A stretch of 29,919 bases of DNA from a virus: IMG/VR virus record IMGVR_UViG_3300024324_000057, positions 1-29,919 of that record, one strand, 5' to 3'. The translations under genes were made by a program, and so were the position numbers. The notes beneath the pieces were generated by a model that had not been told where the DNA came from, did no database searches, and saw only the letters and a program-made list of their open reading frames with translations. Shown here piece after piece: positions 14,884 through 23,073 of the stretch (position 1 is the stretch's first letter; each line of letters begins with the position of its first letter).

Positions 14884-16823
14884 ATAACTACCTAGCCACC
14901 CCTTACCAAGAATTTATCCACCTAAGTCGTTACTCAAGATGGCTGCCCCTGTTGAACCGCCGTGAAACTTGGATGGAAACTGTCGAGCGATACTTTGACT
15001 TTTTTCAAGAGCATCTTTATGAGAACCATAAATTTCGTCTGACCAAGCCTATGCGTGACGAGTTGATGTTTTCTGTTCTTGAACAAAAAGTGTTGCCATC
15101 TATGCGCTGTCTTATGACGGCTGGTGAAGCACTGAAACGTGAAAATGTGGCTGGGTACAATTGTTCGTTCGTTCCTATTGATAACGTCCGTTCGTTTGAT
15201 GAAATCCTTTACATTCTTATGAACGGTACTGGTGTTGGTTTTACTGTTGAACGCCAAGACGTAAACAAACTACCTGAAGTGCCAGAAGAAATTTATCCTA
15301 CAGACACCGTGATAGTCGTGGCTGATTCCAAAATGGGCTGGGCTAAATCACTCAAGGAACTTATCAGCCTTTTGTATTCTGGGGCTATTCCTAGTTGGAA
15401 CACTGACAAAGTAAGACCAGCAGGCACTGTATTGAAAACTTTCGGTGGTCGTGCATCTGGTCCAGAACCTCTTGAGGATTTGTTCCGTTTCGTTGTTGCC
15501 ACTTTTCAGGCCGCTAAAGGGCGCAAACTGAATTCCCTTGAATGCCATGATATCGTTTGCAAGATCGCAGAGATTGTGGTCGTTGGTGGTGTTCGTCGTT
15601 CTGCACTAATTTCATTGTCTAACCTTTCTGACGACCGTATGCGCCATGCAAAATCTGGTCAGTGGTGGGAGAATGACGTTCAAAGGGCTCTTGCTAATAA
15701 TTCAGCCGCTTACACAGAGAAGCCAGACATTGGTATCTTTATGGAAGAATGGCTGTCGCTCTATAATTCAAAGTCCGGAGAACGAGGCATCTTCAATAGA
15801 GCCGCTGCTGAAAGACAAGCCATCAAATATGGTCGCCGTGAGGCTGGTCATGAATGGGGTGTAAATCCTTGTGGTGAAATCATCATGCGCCCACGTGGTT
15901 TCTGTAACCTCTCTGAAATCGTGGTTCGTGCTACTGATACGGCTGAAAGCCTAAAAGAGAAAGTTCGTCTTGCTGTTATCCTTGGTACATTCCAATCTAC
16001 CCTGACCAACTTCAAATACCTTACGAAGAAATGGAAAGAGAACGCAGAAGAAGAACGCCTGTTGGGCGTGTCTATGACTGGCATCATGGATAACGAATTG
16101 ACTAACGGTAAGATGGGCATGGCAAAACTAGAAGCCTTGCTTGACGAGTTGCGTCTGGTTGCTGTTGAAGTCAATGCCGAATGGTGTAAGAAATTGAAAA
16201 TCAACCAGTCGGTTGCGATCACTACGGTCAAGCCATCTGGTACAGCCTCACAGTTGGTCAATTCTTCTTCTGGTATTCACAGCCGTCACAGCACCCATTT
16301 CATTCGTCGTGTTCGTGGTGATAAGAAAGACCCACTTACCCAAATGATGATGGAAGCCGGCTTTCCCCATGAGGATGACGTTACGAAAGCAGATTCAACA
16401 ACCGTCTTTTCATTCCCACAACAATCCCCTAAGGGTGCTATTACCCGTGACGAAATGACCGCGCTCGACCAACTTCGGTTGTGGTTCGTTTATCGCAACC
16501 ATTGGACAGAGCATAACCCATCTATCACCGTTTCTGTAAGGGAACATGAATGGATGGATGTTGGCGCTTGGGTTTATGAAAACTTTGACGACGTTGGTGG
16601 TGTTTCGTTCTTGCCGCATAGCGAACACACTTATCGGCAAGCCCCGTATGAAGATATTTCAGCCATGGACTTTATTCAAATGGAGGGCGAAATGCCAACC
16701 GGTGTTGATTGGTCAAAACTCTCTGACTATGAACAAATGGATAACACAAGTGGTAGCCAAGAATTGGCGTGTTCTGCCGCCGGCGGCGCCTGTGAAATCG
16801 TTGATATTGGTGGTAACGTCTAG
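14880..16823 (+). CDS. nrdJ: Adenosylcobalamin-dependent (class II) ribonucleotide reductase
   Basis: 647 residues, like the monomeric RTPR type. Reducing cysteines: C95 (GYNCSF) and C342 (FCNLSE). Thiyl-radical cysteine: C331 with E333 in NPCGE. Glycyl-barrel motifs such as VKPSGTASQL are present. The C-terminal redox pair is C631 and C638 (ACSAAGGACEIVD). It makes deoxynucleotides using vitamin B12, in contrast to T4's class Ia enzyme, and works without oxygen. With ThyX it allows DNA synthesis independent of host NrdAB. The host must have or import cobalamin. All key residues are present. Confidence 0.9.
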   Translation: MNNYLATPYQEFIHLSRYSRWLPLLNRRETWMETVERYFDFFQEHLYENHKFRLTKPMRDELMFSVLEQKVLPSMRCLMTAGEALKRENVAGYNCSFVPIDNVRSFDEILYILMNGTGVGFTVERQDVNKLPEVPEEIYPTDTVIVVADSKMGWAKSLKELISLLYSGAIPSWNTDKVRPAGTVLKTFGGRASGPEPLEDLFRFVVATFQAAKGRKLNSLECHDIVCKIAEIVVVGGVRRSALISLSNLSDDRMRHAKSGQWWENDVQRALANNSAAYTEKPDIGIFMEEWLSLYNSKSGERGIFNRAAAERQAIKYGRREAGHEWGVNPCGEIIMRPRGFCNLSEIVVRATDTAESLKEKVRLAVILGTFQSTLTNFKYLTKKWKENAEEERLLGVSMTGIMDNELTNGKMGMAKLEALLDELRLVAVEVNAEWCKKLKINQSVAITTVKPSGTASQLVNSSSGIHSRHSTHFIRRVRGDKKDPLTQMMMEAGFPHEDDVTKADSTTVFSFPQQSPKGAITRDEMTALDQLRLWFVYRNHWTEHNPSITVSVREHEWMDVGAWVYENFDDVGGVSFLPHSEHTYRQAPYEDISAMDFIQMEGEMPTGVDWSKLSDYEQMDNTSGSQELACSAAGGACEIVDIGGNV

Positions 16824-16837
16824 GGACATATACATAG

Positions 16838-16864
16838 TTGCAACGATAACAATATGAGTTGCAA
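16838..16864 (+). promoter_or_regulatory. Hairpin just before zinc-ribbon gene start
   Basis: TTGCAAC (16838-16844) pairs with GTTGCAA (16858-16864) two bases before the ATG at 16867. No Shine-Dalgarno sequence is seen there. The hairpin could restrict initiation or mark an RNA-processing or protein-binding site. Confidence 0.35.
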
Positions 16865-16866
16865 TT

Positions 16867-17046
16867 ATGAGCGAAGAAAAAATTGAATGCGATTCTTGCG
16901 GCAGTGAATTTACTATCATTGCTGGCAAGAATTGCGAAAATGAAGAAGTAAGACATTGCCCATATTGCGGGCATGATATTGTCTATGCTGAAGAAGTTGA
17001 AGGTTTCGCAGAGGAGTTCGGTGATGAACTGGACCCTTGGGAATAA
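16867..17046 (+). CDS. Small zinc-ribbon protein
   Basis: 59 residues with two CxxC knuckles: CDSCGSEF (C8, C11) and CPYCGHD (C31, C34), spaced as in a zinc ribbon, followed by a strongly acidic tail (EEVEGFAEEFGDELDPWE). Such small ribbons in phages bind nucleic acid or other proteins, often transcription factors. It overlaps the GIY-YIG gene by 23 bases. Confidence 0.65.
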   Translation: MSEEKIECDSCGSEFTIIAGKNCENEEVRHCPYCGHDIVYAEEVEGFAEEFGDELDPWE

Positions 17047-17476
17047 AGAGATCGAAGAAGCACCTAAGGGCTATGCGGGATTTGTCTATCTGATTACCAA
17101 CACTCAAACCGGTATGAAATATATCGGGCGAAAGTATTTCTGGAGTGTTCGTAAAGTAAAAGGCAAGTCAAGACGCCAGCGTACCGAGTCTAATTGGCGG
17201 CAATACTATGGTAGTTCAAAACCTTTACTTGAAGATCTCGCCATGTATGGTAAAGAAATCTTCAAACGTGAAATTCTTTCAATACACACGACAAATGGCG
17301 ACGTAAATTATGAAGAAGTGAAGCAACAGTTTTTGCATAACGTCCTTGAAACTGATGGTTGGTACAACGAAAATATCAACGGTAAGTGGCACAGAAAGCC
17401 ACAGCATATTATGGAAGCGAGAATTTATAATGAGAGTTGTGATTTACGCAGCATCGGCCAACCATCCGAAGTTTGA
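17024..17476 (+). CDS. GIY-YIG-like nuclease
   Basis: 150 residues from ATG 17024, selected because GAGGAG lies 7 bases upstream. The GIY-YIG core is seen as GFVYLITN, then MKYIGRKYF; R of YIGRK matches the conserved Arg, and NWRQYYGSS the next strand-helix. It resembles small GIY-YIG proteins in T4-like phages (Seg/putative endonuclease type) but lacks a clear C-terminal DNA-binding module, so it may be a resident nuclease rather than a homing enzyme. Confidence 0.65.
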   Translation: MNWTLGNKEIEEAPKGYAGFVYLITNTQTGMKYIGRKYFWSVRKVKGKSRRQRTESNWRQYYGSSKPLLEDLAMYGKEIFKREILSIHTTNGDVNYEEVKQQFLHNVLETDGWYNENINGKWHRKPQHIMEARIYNESCDLRSIGQPSEV

Positions 17477-18326
17477 AACTTTATTGCACGACTTTGGTAA
17501 TGCAATTGCTACCGTTGAAGATACGGTTGATGTTGTCTATGGCGAACAAATCACTCCATGGTGCCGCGATGGTGCTGACCTCAATATCATTTGGGGTTCA
17601 TGGAAAGATAGAAACACACCATGGCATGAAGTCAAGCGGGCTGTTGTCGCAGAAGACACGCCTTTCTTGGTCCTTGAAACCCCTGTAATGGGGCGCAAGC
17701 CAGTCAAGGATGTTATGGACGATACGTGGTACCGCGTTGGTATTAATGGCTTTCTGGGTGATACAGGTTTTCATCATACGGTCGGGTCGCCCGGCGATCG
17801 CTATCTGAAAATGTCGGAAGAGTTAGACATTGCTTACAAGCCATGGAAAACCTCTGGTGGACCAATTGTGATTTGTCTTCAGTTGCCTGGTGATGCTTCA
17901 TTGCGCGGCGCTGATATCAGCCAGTGGGCAACCATGATGGCCCACGAAGCCAAGCATTACACAGACAAGCAAATTCTGATCAGAACACCTCAATTGCCTA
18001 GACAATTCGATTTCTCTGGAATGCCCGATGGTGTTCTATACCAAGAAGGCACGGCTGAAAATCTTCAATCAACCATGGATCATGCCAGTTGTTTTGTGAC
18101 GTATTCAAGCGGCGTAGGTACGGACGCTGTTATCAACGGTACACCTACTGTTGCGTATAATTCGGCTTCGATGGTTTATGGTATCGTGCCCAATCGAATT
18201 CAATGGCTTGAAACATTTACACCTACCGACCGCCGCCAATGGATTCATGATATGTGTTATTGTCAGTGGTCGCAAGAGGAATTATTAAACGGCGAATGTT
18301 GGAAATATATTAGGAGTAAATTATGA
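17430..18326 (+). CDS. Glycosyltransferase-like protein (GT-B type, putative)
   Basis: 298 residues from ATG 17430 (MRVVIYAASANHPKF). The first half has alternating strand/helix units (VDVVYGEQITPW, DLNIIWGSW). The second has PIVICLQLPGDAS and, near the end, CFVTYSSGVGTDAVINGTPTVAY. This last segment resembles the sugar-nucleotide-binding end of GT-B enzymes, where a conserved GxGTDA..GTP pattern recurs. Substrates unknown. First gene of the glycan-like cassette; it begins inside the preceding nuclease gene and overlaps the next gene by four bases. Confidence 0.55.
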   Translation: MRVVIYAASANHPKFETLLHDFGNAIATVEDTVDVVYGEQITPWCRDGADLNIIWGSWKDRNTPWHEVKRAVVAEDTPFLVLETPVMGRKPVKDVMDDTWYRVGINGFLGDTGFHHTVGSPGDRYLKMSEELDIAYKPWKTSGGPIVICLQLPGDASLRGADISQWATMMAHEAKHYTDKQILIRTPQLPRQFDFSGMPDGVLYQEGTAENLQSTMDHASCFVTYSSGVGTDAVINGTPTVAYNSASMVYGIVPNRIQWLETFTPTDRRQWIHDMCYCQWSQEELLNGECWKYIRSKL

Positions 18327-18883
18327 CAGACAAACTTCCAGACCACCTTGGTGGGCATGTGAATTATACACATATTGACATTGGTTCATTAGAGTTCATG
18401 CAGAAGAATTTCGGCATAAAATCTATGATGGACATTGGTTGTAGTATGGGCTGGCAAATCCGCGAGGGGTTGGCTTTGGGTATCGACAGTTACGGTATCG
18501 ACGGCGATTTTACCCTGACTTGGGACGACGATATTTTTGACAGGGTTTCTCTATTTGATTTTCAAGACGGAAAGCCGGATTACATGGATGAAACTTTTGA
18601 CCTCGGTTGGTCTGTTGAATTCTTGGAGCATGTTGAAGAAAAATATATGGTCAACTATATGGATTTGTTCCGGCGCTGTAAATATGTCGTATGCACCTAT
18701 GCTCCCCCCGGCTTCCCTGGTCACCACCATGTAAACTGTCAGCCGCATGAATATTGGGTTGACAAGTTTGCGAGTTATGGTTTTGAATACGACGAGGAAG
18801 TTACCGAACGAATTCGTTCCGCTTCGACCATGGGCAAACCTTTCATAAAAGAACGCGGTATGTTCTATAAAAGGAACGACTAA
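18323..18883 (+). CDS. SAM-dependent methyltransferase
   Basis: 186 residues. Motif I MMDIGCSMGWQIREG (about 34-48) and acidic motif SYGIDGD form a class I SAM pocket; FDLGWSVEFLEHVEEK is the motif IV/V region typical of small-molecule methyltransferases. TAGGAG precedes the start. Fits methylation of a sugar or lipid in the cassette. Confidence 0.75.
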   Translation: MTDKLPDHLGGHVNYTHIDIGSLEFMQKNFGIKSMMDIGCSMGWQIREGLALGIDSYGIDGDFTLTWDDDIFDRVSLFDFQDGKPDYMDETFDLGWSVEFLEHVEEKYMVNYMDLFRRCKYVVCTYAPPGFPGHHHVNCQPHEYWVDKFASYGFEYDEEVTERIRSASTMGKPFIKERGMFYKRND

Positions 18884-18884
18884 A

Positions 18885-19946
18885 ATGTTTTTCAAATATC
18901 CTGATTTGTGCGACATTCCCGGCGTCGGAGAATCAATGTTCCCTGAAAGCGTTGACCCGTCGCCGTATTATGATTCTATGAGGGTGGCTATTGATATGGC
19001 TTACCTCGCCGGGTTTATGTCTGGCTATGATGGCATAGTAAGGAAAATTAAAGAGCATAATATCTTGACGCCCGAGGAATCTAAGATTTTGGAGTATCAG
19101 AGGGGTATCGTTCAAATGTGCGTCAATACCCATTTGTCATGGAAAAAAGACCAGACAGTCCGCCTTGATTTGCCTTCGTCGCCAGTATATGATGATTTGA
19201 AATACAAGGGCGTTCATAGTTTTACCATTGGCGAAGATGTGATTTCACGCGCAACGGAAATCTTGAGCGGTCGCATTGATTCACTATTGAATCTTACTGA
19301 CCATGTGGCAGCGCCGCATCAAATGGATCGTGCATTAGCAATTTCGCCCGGTGCTGAGCCTGAATTATTTGAATTGTTTTTGAAAGCGTTTGACGAGCAT
19401 AAAATACTTGAGGCTTTATCTAAGTCTAATGGTACGCATAAAAATCTAACAATGACTTCGATAAATCTGCATATCTCTGAACCGACGGATACCCACCATG
19501 AAAGAGTCATGCGAGATTTGCCCGCTTCGAAAACCAAATTGGGTAATCTACACAAAGACCCAAAACGAAACTTGATGAAGTCCATTATATATCTAAACAA
19601 TGTGGATTCGGAATCAGGCCCATTAATCACGGTTCCAGAATCATTTCACTGGAAGCAAGACGATTTAGATTTTATTATCGCCTCTGGTAATTCGATTGGA
19701 AATTATCTATTGTCTCCGGCTCATAGAAATGTGATGAAGATGTTTCCTGACCAGATGCGGGGAAACGCTATCTTCGGTGGATATTATGCCGATGGTTCTG
19801 GCGAAAGTGATGAGATTTTGAAAAACATGGTCGAGCATATAAGCGAAGAATCCAATTGTATGGTATTCGACCCGGTGAAAACAGCCCACATGGGCGGAAT
19901 TTGTAAATCTAAAAGAAGAATTGCTTTACAAATCTTAATGAGGTAA
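18885..19946 (+). CDS. 2-oxoglutarate/Fe(II)-dependent oxygenase
   Basis: 353 residues. The metal triad is NLHKD (H223, D225) and AHMGG (H335), with R344/R345 (KRRIAL) to bind 2-oxoglutarate. Strands on both sides are typical (MKSIIYLNNVDSESGPLITVPESFHW). The first ~150 residues are helical and unlike the usual phytanoyl-CoA dioxygenase-type core, possibly a substrate-recognition domain. It would hydroxylate or oxidise a cassette product. Confidence 0.75.
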   Translation: MFFKYPDLCDIPGVGESMFPESVDPSPYYDSMRVAIDMAYLAGFMSGYDGIVRKIKEHNILTPEESKILEYQRGIVQMCVNTHLSWKKDQTVRLDLPSSPVYDDLKYKGVHSFTIGEDVISRATEILSGRIDSLLNLTDHVAAPHQMDRALAISPGAEPELFELFLKAFDEHKILEALSKSNGTHKNLTMTSINLHISEPTDTHHERVMRDLPASKTKLGNLHKDPKRNLMKSIIYLNNVDSESGPLITVPESFHWKQDDLDFIIASGNSIGNYLLSPAHRNVMKMFPDQMRGNAIFGGYYADGSGESDEILKNMVEHISEESNCMVFDPVKTAHMGGICKSKRRIALQILMR

Positions 19947-19948
19947 TC

Positions 19949-20659
19949 ATGGAACTATCAAATGAAGTTTTGGTCCGGCGTCAATGGAAAGACGACCTTT
20001 ACCAACAACTAATGACGAAATCGATCTTGCGGGTGTTAGAACCTTTTGTTCAAAAGGATAGACTGACCATTGACGTTGGTGGAAATACAGGATATCAAAC
20101 CTATTTCCATTCTCAAATAAATGAGGTGGTTACTTACGAACCTGTGCCTGAATTGTTTCAAGTCCTGAAACAGAACATCATCGGTAAAAATCCTCCCCAC
20201 AAAGTTGAATTTATCAACGCCGCTGTGGGTGCGACCGACCACGACATTACCCTTTATGTTGATACCGACCGGTTATCTATGACTTCACAGACGCCACTGG
20301 TTAGCAACGTCAAGGAAATCATTGTGCCTTGTGTTGCTCTTGACCTGCAAGATCATAACAACGTCGGTTTTATAAAAATTGATGTTGAAGGATATGAGTT
20401 AGATGTTCTTAGGGGCGCGGAAAATATTTTAATGCGCGACCGCCCGTCCTTGATGGTTGAAATCTATGAGCCTTGGTGTAAAAAGACGAATACTCCCAGT
20501 GGTGAATATTTCAAATTCCTATTCGACAGGGGATATACGGCCTTTTATTACGACGGTTCTGATGAATTGGTCAGTATAAATACAGCCGAAGATGGTGAAC
20601 ACGCTGTTGCGAACCATCATAAATTACATGACGGCGATTTTTTGTTTATGGAGAGGTGA
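19949..20659 (+). CDS. FkbM-family methyltransferase
   Basis: 236 residues. Motif I TIDVGGNTGYQTYF (about 39-52), VVTYEPVPELFQVL, and the FkbM signature IKIDVEGYELDVLRGAENIL. FkbM enzymes methylate hydroxyl groups of polyketides, glycans or glycopeptides. A good ribosome-binding site (GAGGTAATC) overlaps the end of the oxygenase gene, so the two are likely made together. Confidence 0.8.
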   Translation: MELSNEVLVRRQWKDDLYQQLMTKSILRVLEPFVQKDRLTIDVGGNTGYQTYFHSQINEVVTYEPVPELFQVLKQNIIGKNPPHKVEFINAAVGATDHDITLYVDTDRLSMTSQTPLVSNVKEIIVPCVALDLQDHNNVGFIKIDVEGYELDVLRGAENILMRDRPSLMVEIYEPWCKKTNTPSGEYFKFLFDRGYTAFYYDGSDELVSINTAEDGEHAVANHHKLHDGDFLFMER

Positions 20660-20660
20660 C

Positions 20661-21245
20661 TTGGCGATTGAATTGAAAAATAGTATGTTTGTTCATATAC
20701 CTAAAACGGGTGGCACCTGGGCCGTTCAAATGATTACACAAGCGGTCATCGGTTATAAAACAATAGGTGATCCGGTTTATGACGGACACGCAAGCCCCGA
20801 CACCGCCAAGGAACATGTGTTTGCGTTTATAAGAGAGCCAGCCACTTTCGCCCGTAGTCTGTGGCACCAACGCGCCAAGGTCAAAAACAACAACCGAGGT
20901 CATAAATGGAACTGGCAGGAATATCTGCGGCTTGAAAGTGAATGTAAGTCAGAAGACTATGATGCCTTTTTGGAAAACTGTGCCAACTGTGAAAATGGCG
21001 TCGCTGAATACTACGACCATTACATTGGTAAATACCCAAATATTATTGTGGGCAAACAAGAAAACCTAGCCGACGATATGATAAAAATCCTCGACCAGTG
21101 CGGCGAAGATTACAACAAGCCATATATCATCGAACATGCCAACCAGATAGTTCGGCCTGGTAATGTCAACACCATGGAGCCTGATATCCGCAGAAGGATA
21201 AATGAAGCCAACAACAACTTCTCCCAGCAACACGGTTATATCTGA
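20661..21245 (+). CDS. Sulfotransferase-like protein
   Basis: 194 residues if translation starts at TTG 20661, which has GGAGAGG just upstream. ATG 20685 is an alternative start that lacks a site. FVHIPKTGGTW is the 5'-phosphosulfate loop of PAPS-dependent sulfotransferases, and FIREPATFARSLW matches the 3'-phosphate-binding segment. The family moves a sulfate from PAPS to a sugar hydroxyl. Its place among methyltransferases and glycosyltransferases suggests a sulfated glycan. Confidence 0.65.
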   Translation: MAIELKNSMFVHIPKTGGTWAVQMITQAVIGYKTIGDPVYDGHASPDTAKEHVFAFIREPATFARSLWHQRAKVKNNNRGHKWNWQEYLRLESECKSEDYDAFLENCANCENGVAEYYDHYIGKYPNIIVGKQENLADDMIKILDQCGEDYNKPYIIEHANQIVRPGNVNTMEPDIRRRINEANNNFSQQHGYI

Positions 21246-22036
21246 TGGGAGTCGGTGACGATATTATGTTTTCAGGGATCGCAAAGAACCTTGATGTAAG
21301 ACAGACCGATGGACTAATTCGACCAACGTTAAACGGCAGACCCGTCTGGTCGTCAATGTGGGATAACATCGACTTTTTGTCTAATGAGCATGGTACTATT
21401 GTCGAAACAAAACCCAACGGCAAACGATGGTACGTTGAATCATGGACTGACCATATTGAATACACCGATTGGAAAGCGATCCCGGGCGTTCTGAAATTCA
21501 CAGACGAGGAAATGGAAGTCGCCTATTCTAGGATACCAGACGAACCGTTTATTATTCTCAACCCAGATTTCAAAGGCACCACTTCGGCTGACAACAAAGA
21601 CTGGGGTTTTGAAAAGTATCAACCACTGACAGATATGTTAACCGAAGAGGGTCGCCGAGTTGTTCAGTTGGTTCCTGTGGATGATTACACCGATGTATCG
21701 GGAACAGTTACGCCATCACAAGACAAATTGAGTAACGCCTATATTATACGCACTGAAAGCGCAAGGGAAGCCTTTGCGATTCTCTCATTGGCAGAACTTT
21801 TCGTTTCGGGTGAAGGTGGAATGCATCATGCCGCTGCAGCCTTGAACATCCCGGGTGTTGTGATATTCGGTGGCTTTATCTCGCCGGATAGTACTGGCTA
21901 TGATTGTCATGTGAATATTTCATCTGGCGGAGAACCATGCGGTACGCTATATAAATCATGCCCACACTGCCGCGATGCGATGAACGATATAACACCAGAT
22001 ATGGTGATGAAAGCAATCAAGGAATTCATATTATGA
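21245..22036 (+). CDS. GT9-like (heptosyltransferase-type) glycosyltransferase
   Basis: 263 residues starting MGVGDDIMFSGIAKNL, like the GxGD start of GT9 enzymes. The C-terminal half has FIILNPDFKG, LLT-type turns and ELFVSGEGGMHHAAAALNIPGVVIFGG, the classic GT9 donor-site segment (usually GPExGxxHxAAAxGxPxVxLFG). Smaller than full-length heptosyltransferases (about 350). A cysteine pair (SCPHCRD) lies near the end. It would add a sugar to a growing glycan. Confidence 0.7.
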   Translation: MGVGDDIMFSGIAKNLDVRQTDGLIRPTLNGRPVWSSMWDNIDFLSNEHGTIVETKPNGKRWYVESWTDHIEYTDWKAIPGVLKFTDEEMEVAYSRIPDEPFIILNPDFKGTTSADNKDWGFEKYQPLTDMLTEEGRRVVQLVPVDDYTDVSGTVTPSQDKLSNAYIIRTESAREAFAILSLAELFVSGEGGMHHAAAALNIPGVVIFGGFISPDSTGYDCHVNISSGGEPCGTLYKSCPHCRDAMNDITPDMVMKAIKEFIL

Positions 22037-22623
22037 CCTTCGAACTGAACCACTGGGACGACCCAATTCAATCAATGTACGGGCGCGGAACCCACATGAC
22101 GCATTTATTCGCAGCGTTTCGCCCTGCTTTCTCCTTTATGGAAATTGTGGATAATCAGAAAATTCGTGATGAGAAACAAACGATTCTTGATTTCGGTGGT
22201 GGTACTGGGCGTGTCTCAATGTACCTCTGCCTTTACTACAACACACCGACAGTTTCCTATGACCCCAACCAGGATTGTGTCAGGGTCGGCACCATAATCA
22301 AAGACGATTTGAAAAACGACCACCTAAAAGCCAACCTTGAGATCACCAATGATATCCCAGACCAACAGTTTGATTATGTCCTGTCTCTGGCTGTCCTTGA
22401 ACATTTGTCGGGTCAAGTTTTCACAGACGCCATGAACGATATGACGAATTGCCTCAAAGATGGTGGCTATATGTTCCTTTACTTACGAGAGCATAACCGC
22501 GCACAATTTCAACAATTTGTTATGGATGAATTGCCGCCATTTTATGATGGTCATACTCTCGTATTATTAGAGAAAACTGGTGATGCACTCTACCTGAAAA
22601 AAATCTCTCCAAAACGCTATTAA
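22033..22623 (+). CDS. SAM-dependent methyltransferase
   Basis: 196 residues from ATG 22033 (overlaps the previous stop as ATGA). Motif I ILDFGGGTGRVSMYL (about 51-65), acceptor-side VSYDPN, and FDYVLSLAVLEHLSG as the central motif. Last gene of the cassette: the next 80 bases hold no gene but an early promoter, so transcription reinitiates there. Confidence 0.75.
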   Translation: MTFELNHWDDPIQSMYGRGTHMTHLFAAFRPAFSFMEIVDNQKIRDEKQTILDFGGGTGRVSMYLCLYYNTPTVSYDPNQDCVRVGTIIKDDLKNDHLKANLEITNDIPDQQFDYVLSLAVLEHLSGQVFTDAMNDMTNCLKDGGYMFLYLREHNRAQFQQFVMDELPPFYDGHTLVLLEKTGDALYLKKISPKRY

Positions 22624-22637
22624 TTTTCATTTTTCTC

Positions 22638-22681
22638 TTGACATTTGGTCGAAAATGGTGCATGATCAAATAGTAAGATCA
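22638..22681 (+). promoter_or_regulatory. Early sigma70-like promoter with operator-like inverted repeat
   Basis: TTGACA (22638-22643), 17 bases, CATGAT (22661-22666), with TGATC and GATCA arms spanning 22663-22681. Its 29-base core is the same as that at 10027. Leader AACAGAGAGAGAAAG leads to the ATG at 22703. Confidence 0.75.
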
Positions 22682-22702
22682 ACAGAGAGAGAAAGAAAAG
22701 AA

Positions 22703-23071
22703 ATGACTATTAAGACTTTTGACCGCGCCACAGTGAAGTCCACCCGCGACGAGTTAGCGGCGGCCCTCGCTGTTGTTGAAGCAAATTTGGGTGTAAAAAT
22801 TGATGTTGGGAACGCTCGTTTCACGGCTACCAACGTCACATTCAAAGTTGAATTGTCCGTTCTGAATTCAACTGGTAACGCGCAAGATAAATACCGTGTT
22901 GCCTTAGAAGCATTCTACCCTGGTTGGGCTGACAAGACTGTCAACCTCAACAACGGGCTGTCCGGCAAAGTTGTCGGCTGGAACAAACGCGCTTCCAAGT
23001 ATCCTTTCATTGTCGAAACTGCCAATGGCAAGTTCAAAGTCAATGAACGCACCGTCGAGTTTGGGGGCTGA
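22703..23071 (+). CDS. Conserved early phage protein, function unknown
   Basis: 122 residues from ATG 22703, the first ATG after the promoter and its GAGAGA-rich leader. Begins MTIKTFDRATVKSTRDELAA. Contains GVKIDVGNARFTATNVTFKVEL, a pattern I have seen in many phages without known function, and a KOW/SH3-like C-terminal half (LSGKVVGWNKRASKYPFIV). A strong early promoter suggests a host-takeover or DNA-metabolism role. Confidence 0.6.
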   Translation: MTIKTFDRATVKSTRDELAAALAVVEANLGVKIDVGNARFTATNVTFKVELSVLNSTGNAQDKYRVALEAFYPGWADKTVNLNNGLSGKVVGWNKRASKYPFIVETANGKFKVNERTVEFGG

Positions 23072-23073
23072 AC

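Noticed and set aside
16973-17023. Earlier ATG for the GIY-YIG-like nuclease.
   Set aside because: GAGGAG before ATG 17024 and the start of the conserved fold support the shorter protein.
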